Notes: generated by a model from the letters alone, not told the origin. A DNA stretch of 64,000 nucleotides from Strigamia acuminata (GCA_949358305.1 OX442315.1:7900427-7964426), one strand, 5' to 3'. Positions 51,822-59,484 are shown, counted from the first letter of the stretch. Numbers and translations: made by a program.

Positions 51822-52720
51822 AGCGGGCGGAGAAATATGAATACATTGAGAATATGTCAATTGTCAAGGAGTGATAATATGATACGGAGTAATAAATTTG
51901 AATAAAAAGTTGTGTGTTTGTCGATGTGGATGCCGGCAGGAAAATAAAATTTGCTTTGTTTATTGGTTGTTTTAGTATCCTATAACCCGGCTTTAAGCGG
52001 AGAGCCTAGATCGAACCATTGGCTCATTTATTGGAAAGTCTGCATAGTGAAGGTGGCAGACAATTCCCAGTAGTCAAGCATTTGCACAATTTAATATGGC
52101 TGACGGGCCAGTTAGAGCCGCAAAAACAGAGACAGCAAAGTAGCTTATTACTCTGCTTTAAGCCGCTTTAAGCCGTATGCCGTTGGACATGGGTTTACCA
52201 GGTTTTTGGAATTTCAGTCTAACAGGTTTAGGAAGTGAAATGTGTCGGTATAAGTGAAAAAGCTGATTTTTTTTACTTAAGAGCCCAGATAAATAATTAA
52301 GTTGGAATTTTGGCCTGAAATTTGAGTTTTCTTAATTTTCTGAAGATTATGGAACCCCACATCTAGCGTTACACAATCTACCGCGGCACGATCTAGCCCT
52401 TCTTAGGAATTAGACAAAGAAAAACGTAGTCGCAGTTTCAAAAGTCGCTGTAGATCGTGTTGCGGTAAGATTTTGTCGCGCTAGATGACACGCCCCAAGA
52501 TTATTACTAAAATCTGGGTATTTCCAGTTTACTTTTGTATGCCGGTACATAACTGAAGTAGAAAGTGAAAAATGGAGAAAATTCTATTTTAAAAGCGTGT
52601 TTAATTGCAGCTGAAGAATGGCGACCGGGCAATGACAGTCGACTGAAGGCAAGGACCAATTCGACTCGCGGAGCGTACAGAGAACATCCGTATCCGCCAC
52701 CACAAGTACCACGCTACTAA
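22623..52720 (+). CDS. KHDRBS1-like: KHDRBS/Sam68-like KH-domain (STAR family) RNA-binding protein, 5'-incomplete, 7 exons
   Basis: Joined exons: 22623-22759, 39747-39863, 39938-40084, 44601-44954, 45670-45713, 45785-45867, 52611-52720. They give one open frame of about 329 residues ending in TAA. All introns have GT-AG ends and phases match at every junction. Order of parts: a linker with [10 protein letters not shown]; a KH domain with the [13 protein letters not shown] GxxG loop and GRGSMRDK; the KH/QUA2 part ending KKFLVP; an RG- and proline-rich region; a tyrosine-rich segment (FYDYAHG); and a C-terminal GAYREHPY motif that in Sam68 is part of the nuclear localisation signal. Family members bind A/U-rich RNA as dimers in the nucleus and control alternative splicing, often regulated by tyrosine phosphorylation and SH3 binding. 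The QUA1 dimerisation region and start codon are absent, so upstream exon(s) must exist. The family call is very secure. The orthology (KHDRBS1 versus the insect qkr58E/KEP1 group) is inferred from remembered motifs. Confidence 0.93.
23137..23340. mobile_element. TA-flanked MITE, CAGTGGTGGAAAAA ends, copy 1 (204 bp)
   Basis: TA at 23135-23136 and 23341-23342. Ends CAGTGGTGGAAAAATGTTTG and the inverse, continuing GAGACCACTACAGGT. Same family as 37830-38012. Tc1/mariner-type. Confidence 0.88.
25243..25765. repeat. Possible TIR element with ACGTTTACATGCAC-type ends
   Basis: Starts ACGTTTACATGCACCG and ends CCGTGCGTGTAAAC. The right 90 bases (AATAATCCTTGTCATCCCTG onward) recur inverted at about 19459-19556, where the end is GACGTTTACATGCACGG. 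A further ACGTTTACATG end is at about 32306. Family unknown. Confidence 0.45.
27115..27572 (+). mobile_element. TIR element with CAGGGTGTTTCG end (copy 2)
   Basis: The left end CAGGGTGTTTCGTTTAAGAC continues ACAGTCAATTTCCAGAAT. The right side carries ATTCTGGAAATTGACTG in inverse and then diverges, so the outer right end is damaged. The internal half is shared with 12436-12687. A TA-type, mariner-like origin is likely from the end sequence. Confidence 0.6.
27613..28312. mobile_element. Element-like block with many GGCGACGAAATGA motifs around a satellite
   Basis: The left margin has three inverted copies (TCATTTCGTCGCC) and then direct GGCGACGAAATGA copies up to 27800. The right margin (28138-28312) has about seven direct copies. 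Motif spacing is irregular (12-30 bases). Between them lies the 11/22-bp satellite at 27818-28116. Left TTCATTTCGTCGCC and right GGCGACGAAATGAA act as an inverted terminal pair. No coding capacity; the open frames are artefacts of stop-free repeats. Confidence 0.5.
27818..28116 (+). repeat. 11/22-bp minisatellite (GCCAGAATTTG-GCCACAAGTTT)
   Basis: About 27 half-units of 11 bp of the GCCACAATTTG type, grouped in pairs. The unit has no stop codon in most frames, so long frames open on both strands and look like proteins of the form [11 protein letters not shown]. None is a gene. Confidence 0.9.
29142..29329 (+). repeat. 37-bp tandem repeat (TACCGGCAGTATACCGCCAT...)
   Basis: Five units of about 37 bp containing CCGGCAGTATAC, GCATGC and CTTAAAGC. 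Single units occur elsewhere, for example 35770-35835, 2100-2135 and 24450-24480, usually as GCATGCCGGTAAA with CTTTAAGCGGGGTAATACGG. It therefore seems to derive from a dispersed element. Confidence 0.8.
31098..31640 (+). repeat. 24-26-bp minisatellite rich in ATCGAT (AATCGATTTTTAATCGATAATCTCAG)
   Basis: About 21 units; the last eleven are a nearly identical 26-bp form. Each unit carries two ATCGAT palindromes and a CGATA pentamer. Older, diverged units lie on the left. Confidence 0.92.
33780..34110 (+). repeat. 31-bp minisatellite (AAAATGTCTAAAATGATG...)
   Basis: About nine units of 31 bp with AAAATGTCTAAAATGATGAA and AAATAGACAAG. It shares AAAATGTCTAAAAT and the 31-bp length with the 5811 array 28 kb away. 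Confidence 0.88.
34868..35100 (+). repeat. 49-bp tandem repeat
   Basis: Four to five units beginning GAAACAATAGGAAGAAAAAA and continuing CAATGACTGATTTTATTCC. Intron 2. Confidence 0.85.
36566..36905 (-). repeat. Inverse copy of the 405-550 repeat followed by a large inverted repeat
   Basis: 36566-36650 is the inverse of the 405-550 element. From about 36660, CATGGACCAAGGATAGCATG and CACGTATCC are matched inversely at 36850-36895 (GGATACGTGTCCGTAATCC, TTGGTTCATGATG). The 111-codon minus-strand frame here is repeat sequence. Confidence 0.5.
37830..38012. mobile_element. TA-flanked MITE, CAGTGGTGGAAAAA ends, copy 2 (183 bp)
   Basis: Ends TAGTGGTGGAAAAAAGTTTG (first base changed) and the inverse; flanking ACGTA/TACGT. 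The right arm, ACCTGTAGTGGTCTCAAAC, is identical to copy 1 and the left interior differs. Confidence 0.85.
38985..39615 (+). repeat. Compound minisatellite (30-, 41- and 31-bp units) upstream of exon B
   Basis: Successive blocks: AAATTTAATGAATTTTAGTC units of 30 bp, then a 41-bp unit with CAACTGATTTCAGCAGATTT, then 31-bp units with AAATTTCATTTTATTTCATC, then 31-bp units with ATTCGGATAAATTCAATAGA. All blocks share TTTCATCCAAAATT. The array ends about 130 bases before the exon acceptor. Confidence 0.92.
39747..39863 (+). CDS. KHDRBS1-like: KHDRBS-like exon B (KH domain core with GxxG loop)
   Basis: The acceptor is CTAATTCCAG and the donor is AACAAA|GTAAAC. Exactly 39 codons, phase 0 at both ends. 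It begins [18 protein letters not shown] and ends [14 protein letters not shown] is the RNA-gripping GxxG loop, and the following basic helix and RLQEET are family hallmarks. A minisatellite field (38985-39615) lies just before its acceptor and a 74-bp intron follows it. Confidence 0.96.
39938..40084 (+). CDS. KHDRBS1-like: KHDRBS-like exon C (second half of KH domain)
   Basis: The acceptor is TTTTTACTAG and the donor is GTGCCT|GTGAGT. 49 codons, phase 0 at both ends. It reads [20 protein letters not shown], then [20 protein letters not shown] and ends KKFLVP. The spacing of DPK-AHLN, the AYARI helix and KKFLVP matches the extended KH/QUA2 module of Sam68-like proteins. An 11-bp minisatellite starts about 350 bp after its donor. 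Confidence 0.96.
40430..41175 (+). repeat. 11-bp minisatellite (AATTTGAGAAG / AAAATTTGGGC)
   Basis: About 65 units of 10-11 bp over 745 bases, with T-runs in strict register. It starts about 350 bases after the exon C donor. The minus strand gives long spurious frames of the [11 protein letters not shown] type. Confidence 0.92.
42611..42748 (+). pseudogene. Decayed tandem duplicate of the nested gene's promoter and 5' end
   Basis: Aligns by eye with 42750-42885 at an offset of 139 bp at the TATA boxes: repeated ACGTAACGTATCG motifs, ATATAAACAG (TATA at 42662), GAGCGAGTAAAA, an initiator-like TTTCATTCTGAC with A at 42691, then AAGCAACAGCTCTTCCGTG. At the start-codon position the live copy has ACATGTC and this copy has ACAGCTC, so the ATG is lost and the copy diverges soon after. 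The TATA-to-initiator spacing of 29 is still workable. Confidence 0.55.
42801..42840 (+). promoter_or_regulatory. TATA box and initiator of the nested gene
   Basis: TATAAATAG starts at 42801 and TCATTCT, an arthropod-type initiator, at 42831. The predicted +1 A at 42833 is 32 bases from the first T of the TATA box, which is the normal spacing. This puts transcription start after the first in-frame ATG (42826) and supports 42862 as the translation start. Confidence 0.55.
42862..43806 (+). CDS. Intronless nested gene: unknown 314-residue Lys/Glu-rich protein with internal repeats
   Basis: A single uninterrupted frame inside a KHDRBS intron, same strand. I do not recognise the family. The start is taken at 42862 (AGCAACATGTCT) because the in-frame ATG at 42826 lies upstream of the predicted initiator A at 42833. 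Visible parts, numbered from this start: a possible bipartite nuclear signal near 33-40 (KRRRICKK); a basic Arg/Lys segment at about 50-72; two MDI(E/Q)SP motifs near 87 and 104; a 10-residue repeat of the EPELII-VPK type at about 144-171; a 9-residue repeat KVENKTKIE, four copies, at about 218-250; and a basic C-terminal part. No signal peptide, membrane segment or zinc-binding cluster is seen. GC content is clearly above the surrounding intron. A nuclear, disordered, charged protein is a guess from composition only. It could be a lineage-restricted gene. Confidence 0.72.
   Translation: MSSVVFYGRFADGKGDSGKRFHVDDADDEYRVKRRRICKKGASIGLRLKEVNAKARLIAHKARRCRRMKFWKVDWPLSEYTSIAEPMDIESPNKNVEYYGLESMDIQSPFRPERVHSEAQCEYIQPPASARLVEIEAEKETKIEPELIIVPKVEPELIIEPKIALRLITEPKVASLFVSGIKTRPKVVPSALRKQGDGAKLQVERKVETDSQTKKVEKVENKTKIEKVENKTKIEKVENKTKIEKVESKTKNGCRLKCKSQRRFRAGKRPLLKFKPELPIVPESRVLGDRAKNLDVFLKKHVNSVFNTSKVSGR
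43905..44335 (+). repeat. About 29-bp minisatellite (AAATCTTACAAATCCCTGAC...)
   Basis: Imperfect units of TTTTTAGTAAATCTTAC and AATCCCTGAAAT with one inverted stretch at 44040-44075. It lies between the nested gene and exon D. Confidence 0.82.
44601..44954 (+). CDS. KHDRBS1-like: KHDRBS-like exon D (QUA2 end, RG/proline-rich region)
   Basis: The acceptor is TCTTTTCAAAG and the donor is GGATAT|GTGAGT. 118 codons, phase 0 at both ends. It starts [20 protein letters not shown], the end of the STAR domain, then turns into [18 protein letters not shown] and a long Pro/Arg/Thr-rich stretch ending TAEEGY. In Sam68 the matching region is arginine-methylated and carries SH3/WW-binding proline motifs. 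Its GC content is far higher than the surrounding intron, as expected for Gly/Pro/Arg/Ala codons. Any open frame past the donor is intronic read-through. Confidence 0.95.
45050..45475 (+). repeat. Minisatellite of TTTTTAGACACATTTTCAGG type
   Basis: Imperfect units of about 26-32 bp with GCATTTTTAGACA and AGGCATATTAAT. It occupies most of the 715-bp intron between exons D and E. Confidence 0.82.
45670..45713 (+). CDS. KHDRBS1-like: KHDRBS-like exon E (tyrosine-rich microexon)
   Basis: The acceptor is CCATTTGCAG and the donor is AAAG|GTGAGG. 44 nt, phase 0 in and phase 2 out. It encodes [14 protein letters not shown] plus two bases of a serine codon completed by the next exon. Tyr/Glu-rich sequence in this place matches the TYEEYGYDD-like segment of vertebrate Sam68, a tyrosine-kinase substrate region. 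It is separated from the next exon by an intron of only 71 bp. Confidence 0.9.
45785..45867 (+). CDS. KHDRBS1-like: KHDRBS-like exon F (FYDYAHG tyrosine-rich segment)
   Basis: The acceptor is GAAATGACAG and the donor is TATACAG|GTAAAG. 83 nt, phase 2 in and phase 1 out. It encodes [20 protein letters not shown] and then AAGEAYT. The DSExxxYDYGHG block is characteristic of KHDRBS1-3 C-termini. The acceptor has a weak pyrimidine tract, which could matter for splicing efficiency, but the frame and motif leave little doubt. Confidence 0.9.
46140..46720 (+). repeat. Minisatellite of TGCAAAAATGCA/TTTTTA type
   Basis: Units of roughly 20 bp grouped in higher-order repeats of about 60 bp (CAGTTTTTAGGAGCAAAAAT, CACTATTTACG). 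It begins about 270 bases after exon F. Confidence 0.85.
47492..47895 (-). mobile_element. piggyBac-like MITE, copy 3 (404 bp, TTAA target site)
   Basis: TTAA at 47488-47491 and 47896-47899. Ends CCTTCCCATAGCCATGG and its inverse. Identical in length to copy 1 and inverted relative to it. It starts the spurious open frame at 47758. Confidence 0.87.
48647..49047. mobile_element. TIR MITE, AAGGTGGAAACACAAGGG ends (401 bp)
   Basis: Ends AAGGTGGAAACACAAGGGAG and the inverse, continuing CGCGTAAAATT. Single-ended relatives start at about 36488 and 47908, always with GAGCGGGTAAAATT. The interior repeats AGCTTGC-type motifs in both orientations. Eight-base target duplications are not obvious. Confidence 0.78.
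49301..50706 (-). mobile_element. Tc1-like DNA transposon with long inverted repeats, internally deleted
   Basis: Flanked by TA on both sides (49299-49300 and 50707-50708). Termini CAGTGACTCAAAAAATTG and its inverse, continuing as near-perfect inverted repeats of about 210 bp. Inside each repeat a second inward copy of the terminal motif (CATGTGAACAATT) lies near 49494-49510 and 50500-50516, giving the IR/DR layout known from Sleeping Beauty-type Tc1 elements. The two arms are still almost identical, so the insertion is fairly recent. It sits in the 45868-52610 intron, opposite to the host gene. Confidence 0.9.
49532..50481 (-). pseudogene. Tc1 transposase pseudogene (frameshift and catalytic-region deletion)
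   Basis: The frame from 50481 to 49816 holds the N-terminal half: helix-turn-helix DNA-binding domains ([20 protein letters not shown]), a [11 protein letters not shown] linker, a second helix-turn-helix, and the first catalytic Asp in [19 protein letters not shown] with the following W of GCWKK. A frameshift occurs near 49820, after which a second frame gives GGSFIMIW and [10 protein letters not shown] third gives DVVFQHDN with the second catalytic Asp. The sequence then jumps directly to [20 protein letters not shown] and ends KAKGGHIQH, a typical Tc1 C-terminus. The block between the second Asp and the last helix, which should hold the DPKHT context and the third acidic residue (DLNPIENLW region), is missing. 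The protein cannot be active; the element could only be moved in trans. Confidence 0.85.
51791..51822 (+). repeat. (AAAT)n microsatellite
   Basis: About eight tetranucleotide units. Further simple repeats: (ATT)n at 55111-55155 and 55304-55348, TA-rich at 55505-55562, (AAT)n at about 7898-7917. Confidence 0.9.
52360..52500 (+). repeat. Dispersed repeat with TAGATGACACGCCCC end, two copies
   Basis: CCCTTCTTAGGAATTA, then GTAGTCGCAGTTTC and GCGCTAGATGACACGCCCC, is shared with about 32498-32602, where the order is the same and divergence moderate. No inverted partner end found. Confidence 0.5.
52611..52720 (+). CDS. KHDRBS1-like: KHDRBS-like terminal coding exon (GAYREHPY nuclear-localisation tail)
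   Basis: The acceptor is TTTAATTGCAG. The phase fits the one base carried from 45867. It encodes [35 protein letters not shown] and TAA. The G-A-Y-R-E-H-P-Y core and the final R-Y are a signature of the Sam68/SLM C-terminal nuclear localisation signal. This secures the family assignment and places the 3' end of the coding region 6.7 kb after the previous exon. It is too short to show as a long open frame, and the reverse strand carries a meaningless 66-codon shadow. Confidence 0.93.
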
Positions 52721-53005
52721 CATCCATCAGAGTGCTACCGAACTGGCAAAATGGCGGTGTGCTGAAAAACAAGGTATTTTTCAAAATGGATGGCTGCGTT
52801 TGTTGTTGTTTATCATTTCAATTTCGAGTTTATTTTTCAACATACCTTACATGTGTTTGTCTTCTATCATAAGAGTTTGTGTTTATTGATTAATTTTAAC
52901 ATTTTAAAATTTGGGTTTATAAAAATGACATTAAAATACAAAAAATACAATAATTATTCTATTTTAATATTTTCATTTAAAAAAAAAATTAAATTTATTT
53001 AAATC

Positions 53006-53011
53006 AATAAA
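53006..53011 (+). terminator. Candidate poly(A) signal AATAAA of the KHDRBS-like gene
   Basis: First canonical AATAAA on the + strand after the stop codon at 52720, about 290 bases into the presumed 3' UTR. The surrounding sequence is so AT-rich that further matches follow, so this is only the nearest candidate. Confidence 0.3.
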
Positions 53012-53793
53012 AAAAATATTATATAATATTGTAAATTAATAATTTAAAAAAAATTAATAATTAATTAAATGAAAGAAAAAAATATATAATAATAATAAAA
53101 ATTTGTTTCTCTACGTCCAAAACATTGCTCATTATAATAATTATTATTATTATAAAAAAAAAGATTAAAAAGAAATATTTTGCAATTTGTTCTTCCATTC
53201 TAAACAAACTTTGTTATATTTGTAATTATAATCATACAAAATTATTATTATTCTTGTCATCATTAATTAATGAGTGAATTAATTAATTATTATAATTTTA
53301 TTAATCGACTCTTGTCATATCATCATATTTCGGGACAAAGTTGCTCATGTAAAACTTTGGTGTTGTAAATTCCCTAATTTTTTAAACTCCCTTTAAAACA
53401 CCTTAAAAAAATTAATCCCAATATCCCAACATGCTTTTGTGCTTTGCCTGCTAAAACTATACAAAACAATGCTCAAAAATTAATTTTCGCCACCATGTTC
53501 AATTAAAAAAAAAAAAAATTTTTTTTCAACATGATAAACACAATTTCCATTTTCTTTCTAATTGCTATGAAACTAGAAACATTTTGTAGATTTATTTTTT
53601 TGGTTTTTCAATTAATTTTTTTTTTGGTTCAGTTGTGACAAAACATAAGACTGCTGTTATGTGGGCTTAATATTAGATGATTCTGAGGATTAAGATTTTA
53701 ATTTATTTATTTCCTGCAACTCCATTGAAGATTTCACTTTATTTTATTCCTGTGTCCTGTATTCAATGGTGGTCTCCAATTGGTTAAACAATA

Positions 53794-54016
53794 GAGAGGT
53801 TCTGCCAGGCGTTAGACGGGAATGGCTGACGTCTGGAAAGCCGAAACGTCATCACTTTTTGTGCTTACGTCATGGGGCGGAGCTAAGCTTCACGTTGCGC
53901 GCGCGATTGCAACGTGTAATGGCGGGTCCAGACGTCGTGAAAACAATCGAGGCAACGGGTGGGCGGAGCGTACTCTACAAGTTGCCGTTCCGGCCCCACG
54001 CCTGGCAGAACCTCTC
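53794..54016. mobile_element. GC-rich TA-flanked MITE (GAGAGGTTCTGCCAGGCG ends)
   Basis: TA at 53792-53793 and 54017-54018. Ends GAGAGGTTCTGCCAGGCGT and the inverse. The interior is GC-rich with CGTCA motifs (GAAACGTCATCAC, CTTACGTCATGG), in sharp contrast to the AT-rich surroundings. Most of the 123-codon open frame at 53766-54137 is this element, so I do not call that frame a gene. Confidence 0.82.
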
Positions 54017-54474
54017 TAATGGCGGATCCGGGGAGGGTGATTGGCCACCACAGTCTTTCCTAGGAAAGTTTGTAGGGGTGCCCTTGCGAAATATAATTAT
54101 CGGTATCGGCAATATCAGCAAATCCTATTATTTGTAAATCCTCCGATAGAAATGGTGGACCATTTTACAAAGTTATCGAATACTATATTTTGAACAACGT
54201 TGACCTAACTCCAGACATTGTGATCGATTATCAACACCTGTTTCATTGTCAAAGGAAAGAGAACTACTTTTTCGCGTAGTAGAGCACAGTCCACAGTTAG
54301 GTGTAATCCGGCTTAACCAATTGGAAATAGGTCAACGTTGTATCGGTTCAGAGTATAGGAGCCCCTTAATCCCCTACCACCTAAGGATTCTTTAAATCGT
54401 CTGCCAATAGGGAACTTTTGGGCAGAACTATCAAATGTTCCCAATTAGTAGTGATCCTGTAAACAATGCTCTGA

Positions 54475-54765
54475 CCTTTGTAATTCTACATGCTTAAAGC
54501 TTTGTAATTCTCCAATGCCTAGAGCTTTGTTATCAGAGAAGATTTTGTAATCTAACAATGCCGAAGGCCTTGTAATCTAACAACGCCGAAGGCCTTGTAA
54601 TCTAACAACGCCGAAGGCCTTGTAATTTAACAACGCCGAAGGCCGTGTAATCTAACAATGGCGAAGGCCTTGTAGTCTAACAATGCCTAGAGCCTTGTAA
54701 TCCCACAGAACCTAGGGGCCATGTAATCTGACAATGCCTAGGAGCTTTGTAATCTGATAGCTCTT
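54475..54765 (+). repeat. 25-bp tandem repeat (TGTAATCTAACAACGCCGAAGGCCT)
   Basis: About ten units. GCCGAAGGC is unusually GC-rich for this region. Downstream of the KHDRBS-like gene. Confidence 0.88.
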
Positions 54766-55314
54766 CAAAGATAAATTCACCAGTTTTGCTGGTTTTGTTT
54801 CTTTTTTTTGTGTTCGACGAGCCGGTCATACTATCGGAGAGAATTTACATAACAATTGGATATTTTTCTAAGTTTTGATGCAAAGTATTAATTAAATGTT
54901 GATTTGAGATTAAATGTTGTAACGGCATCGCTTTTCGCCGCTTTGGCAAATCGGGGCAATGAATGTGATTTTCTCACAGATTCATCAACCTTAAAATGCG
55001 CCATTTTGATTTTTTTTTCTAAAAAAATAAAAACAAAGCATTTTTCCTACTAACAACATTGAATTAAAACTGTAGTCCCAATAGGAAGAAATGAAAATAT
55101 CTGAATTTGTTATCATTATCATTATTATTATTATTATTACTATTATTATTATTATGGAATTGATTTTGTTTCTATTTTAAAATATTTTTATTTCGACAGT
55201 TAAGTTTTCTTCTTTTTGTCAATTTTCAGTATTATCCTAATTAGGAGTTAAGTTGTCAGTATTCCCTAATTATTGATTATAATTTCTATTTTTTCTTTAT
55301 ATATATTATTATTA

Positions 55315-55349
<35 letters not shown>

Positions 55350-56284
55350 AAATTTTAGTATTTTAGAAGATATAAATGGATCTTTAACCTCATGACGTAA
55401 TCAAGCCGATTACAAAAACCTCAGACAGTAAACATGAGAAAAAAAATAAAACAAAAAAAGACGTAATAATTTGTACCTTTTTATCCTCACCTCCTTTGGA
55501 TATGTATACAAGAATATATAAAAAAAAATATATACATATATATATATACATATATATATAATAATAATCTTTGAGGCTTTGTATCGTTGTGTAGGTTGAG
55601 TTTTTAGATAGACATGTTGTCAAGGATGGAAAAAAGTGTTTTTTAATTTTATTTTTAACTTTTAATTTTTGGAAAAATAAATTTCACAAAATTTGGTGAA
55701 GAATTTAAAAAAAAAACTTTTGTGATATTTGCATGACGGGCAAAAATAATACAGAAAATAAAATTAAATATTAAAAAGAGAAAAAAAAATGCATGTACGA
55801 GTATTTGTTAATATAAATTTGGTGTTTACAATGATGTACTAACTTTTGCTAACAAATAAATTTAAAAAGTGGTATTTATGTTTTTTTTTTTTTAATTAAA
55901 TTAATTTTGACTAACAATTTTATAAGAAAAAAAATTATAACTCATGTGTTCAGTGTTCATCAATGGAAAAATCAGTTTATTGCCTGTGTAATGCAGTGAA
56001 GCATTTATTTATTTTTTCTGAGGGAAGTTACGCATATTTTGGTCAGCACTTTGAGATTAGCTGTGTAGTTTTCCCATTCCAATCTAAGGGTATACGTGAG
56101 TTAGGCACTAACTGCCTGCTAAGAATTAATAGCATTAGCTATGCTAATGTTGCCATTTAGCACTCAAACACTGCTTCTGGCAAAATACATTTTCTATGTC
56201 CAAAGATTCACTGTATTGCAGAGAAGTGTTCTTTTGATGTCAGATACATTTTTTATTTACAAAAATATAATTTGTTAGCAGAAA

Positions 56285-56700
56285 TACATTTTTCATTTGC
56301 AAAAATGCACATTTGATGCATGTGTGCAAATGATGCATTTTTGATGCATATGTGCAAATAATGCATTTTTTATGCATATTAGCAAATGATGAATTTTTAT
56401 GCATATTAGCAAATGATGAATTTTTATGCATATTAGCAAATGATGCATTTTTACGCATATTAGCAAATGATAAATTTTTATGCATATTAGCAAATGATGA
56501 ATTTTTATGCATATTTGCAAATGATGAATTTTTATGCATATTAGCAAATGATGAATTTTTATGCATATTTGCAAATGATGCATTTTTATGCATATTTACA
56601 AATGATGCATTTTTATGCATATTTGCAAATGATGCATTTTTATGCATATTTGCAAATGATGCATTTTTTATGATTATTTGCAAATGATGCATTTTTTAAT
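56285..56700 (+). repeat. 27-bp minisatellite (TTTTTATGCATATTAGCAAATGATGAA)
   Basis: About 15 units. Because 27 is divisible by three, the frames on both strands stay open and give 9-residue periodic peptides (HKNSSFANM; ILANDEFLC). These are not genes. Confidence 0.92.
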
Positions 56701-58759
56701 GCAAAAATTCACTTTTTAGATGCAATTTATATAATTTTTTCACAAAAATATAGTTTTAAGTGCAAGAATGCATTTCTAATTGAATAAAATAAAATTCAGA
56801 AACTTAATTGTCATTTTCTGTACAGAAATGAACTTTAAAATTAGAAAATTGTTTTTTCTGTTTATGAAAACAAAGTGTGAGTTATGATTTTGACATTAAT
56901 TATGAAGAAAAAATACATTCATTATAGTAGTAGCAGCTGCTTTTATTAACCTTAGTTTTTCTGAGTTTTTTTGCTGTTGCATTTTTTTTTTGCAACTTTA
57001 ATTATTATTTGCAAGTCAAATTAAATTTATACACAATCCTACAAGTTTTTTGTTTTTTATAAAAATTGGTTCAGAGTTAGGTTCCACTAAGGCAAGAAAA
57101 ATATTACAAGGCTCCGAAGAAAAATTTAAATGCGAAGGTAAATGTTTTTAAATGTCTCAATTCAGGATATTTTATTTCACTTTTTATATTTTTGGTTTTT
57201 TTTTATTTTTTTTTAATTTTAAAAACTTAAAAAAGAAGATAATTAAATTTTTTAAAATTAATTTTTTCCTGATTTTTTTTTTAATTGTTTACAAGATTGT
57301 TCTGCTTTTATTCCTCTTGTTTTTGGTTTTTTAATTTTTTTTAACAAAAAAGAAAAAAAAAATTCTTTTCATTCTACTTTGCACAAATTCAATTTTAATT
57401 TCATTCTAAAATACATGCTAATTATAAATTCACACTAAATATATAATTTCCTTAATCATTCTCTCTAATAATATCTATTAATTAAAACTACGATATCTTA
57501 AAAAACAATTTAAAAAAAATTAAATTTCTATACAATTAACTTTGAATATTTTTTAAAACTATTTTTCTAAAAAATATTCATCTATTGTCTCTTAAAATGG
57601 ATAAAATTGTCCAAAAAAATAATTTTTTTAAAAAAAAAATTTTAAAATGTAAAAAAAAAAATATTTTTAAAAAAAAAAATTAAAAAATAAAATATATATA
57701 TTTTCATTTTCTCCAAAAAAATGTCTAATTTTGTTTTAATCATGTAATAACATTGAATTTATAGTTAGCATTATTAAATGATGCTTATTTTTATTTGAAA
57801 GTTAAATTTTTTTAATAATTTGTAGAAATAAAAAAAAAACACAGTAGAAATCAAATTATTACAAATTATATTAAATTTTTATAATTTTATTTGCAGGGGA
57901 AAAAAATTAATTTGTTTGTCAAAAAAATACATAAAATTCTTTCATATCTGAAACTAATTTTAAATTTCAATTATTTTTCAGTAATTTTACTTTCAGATGC
58001 TGCAACTTTCTCATAAAAAAATGTTTTTCAATTTCAGATATTTCCACCATTGATTTCCATTACATTTCTCTTGTCTTTCAAAGCTTTAAAACCCAACTTC
58101 TACTGTAAACACCGGTATTTCAGATCCCCTAAGAAAGCAAAAACATTACATCTGGCTTTCACAACAATAAACAACAATTTTTTTTCTACTCTTCACTGTC
58201 TATGTCAAGAAATATTTTTTTTTTGTAAATTTAAGATAAGTCTAGTTTCCAAAAAAACCAACAATTGTTGATGGCTTAGGAAGTATCATTTTTTAAAGTG
58301 ACATTTGTGGCATACCACAAATGATCTCTGTTTTTTATTGTCACAGATTTTTTTTTCACTTATTAAGCTTAGTTAAGAAAAATGAATGGTGGAAGTTTAT
58401 TTTCAATTCAGCAATGCAGGAAAGTTAAGGGGCAACTGAGTTGTCGAAAACTAGAACAAGTGTGAACACAAGAGTTTCTAAAAGTTGGGTAGTTATGTAC
58501 GTAGAAAAATGGTTTCAGTGTGAACATAAGATTGATCAAAACCAGTACATCCTCTAATATAACGCCGGTGTTTTAATAGCAAAATCTAGATTTACCCGTG
58601 TACTAATAGATACCCACGCACAAAAATATCGAGAAAAAAAAACGGGAGTACTTTTTTTAGTCAAAAAGTCAGAAATTATATTTTTAGGCTCTTTATTATA
58701 ATGCAACAATTACAAAATTTATATTTTCCTCACAGTCTATCGGGGACCCCTGCACAATA

Positions 58760-59175
58760 GAGAGTTAGCGGGATGCATTTTTTTCCTTATTTTGCTCTGC
58801 GATACACTATTTTAGTGCCATATCGTAAGGGAAAAATCTTTAGTGTATCGTTTTCAACACTAAATTAAAATATAGCACAGCCAATCAGAATTGAGAACAC
58901 TATATTGTTAGCTCTGCCTATTGCAAATGGCGATTATTTTGTTGTCCCGATCAAACACATCACAGTCATAGGTACGTCGAACGAATGAATGATAAGTGAG
59001 GCCCAAAATTGAATTTTTAGATCCAAAATTATTAACTGTCAGTAGTTCGTTGAAAGAGTGTAGTGATAAGGGAAAAGTGCAGCCTACAAAAACTTAATTT
59101 ATTATTTTTTTCTTACACTATTTTTATATCGTATAGTCTTTAACTGTAAGGGAAAAATGCATCCCGCAAACTCTC
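58760..59175. mobile_element. TA-flanked MITE (GAGAGTTAGCGGGATGCAT ends, 416 bp)
   Basis: TA at 58758-58759 and 59176-59177. Ends GAGAGTTAGCGGGATGCATT and AATGCATCCCGCAAACTCTC, with further inverse motifs TAAGGGAAAAA inside. The GAGAG start after TA recalls the 53794 element, so the two may share a superfamily. Confidence 0.82.
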
Positions 59176-59484
59176 TAATAAGAAGATTTACGGTATTTTC
59201 TGTTTTTCAAATTTTTTAAATTTTAAATGGCATACAATATGCATCTTTTGATTAAAAACCGAAAGGTCTTTCTACTGTTGACGGTCATCTTCAGTGGTTT
59301 CCATTACAAAGACTGATTGAGTTCAGGCCCCCGCGGTTCTGTTAAAACTACACAGTTGTTCGGATAGAGTTCTGGGCTTCTTAAACTGTGGGGGTCGCAA
59401 AATAGTTTGATTTGTATATAATCCTGTATACCTGAGACCACAAAAAATGTTCGATTTGTATGTATACTGTTACGCGTACGGACC

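Larger units (their letters stand above)
45868..52610 (+). other. Intron of 6.7 kb (exon F to terminal exon)
   Basis: GT-AG intron of 6,743 bp: a minisatellite, piggyBac-like MITE copy 3, a TIR MITE and the Tc1 element. 46740-47480 and 50710-52350 show no gene. Confidence 0.85.

Noticed and set aside
53766-54137. 123-codon frame as a gene
   Set aside because: Most of it is the GC-rich TA-flanked MITE, including both inverted ends. High GC explains the lack of stops.
56240-56692. 150-codon periodic minus-strand frame (HKNSSFANM repeats)
   Set aside because: It is a 27-bp tandem array whose length is divisible by three. The opposite strand is open too, and there is no start context or non-repeat domain.
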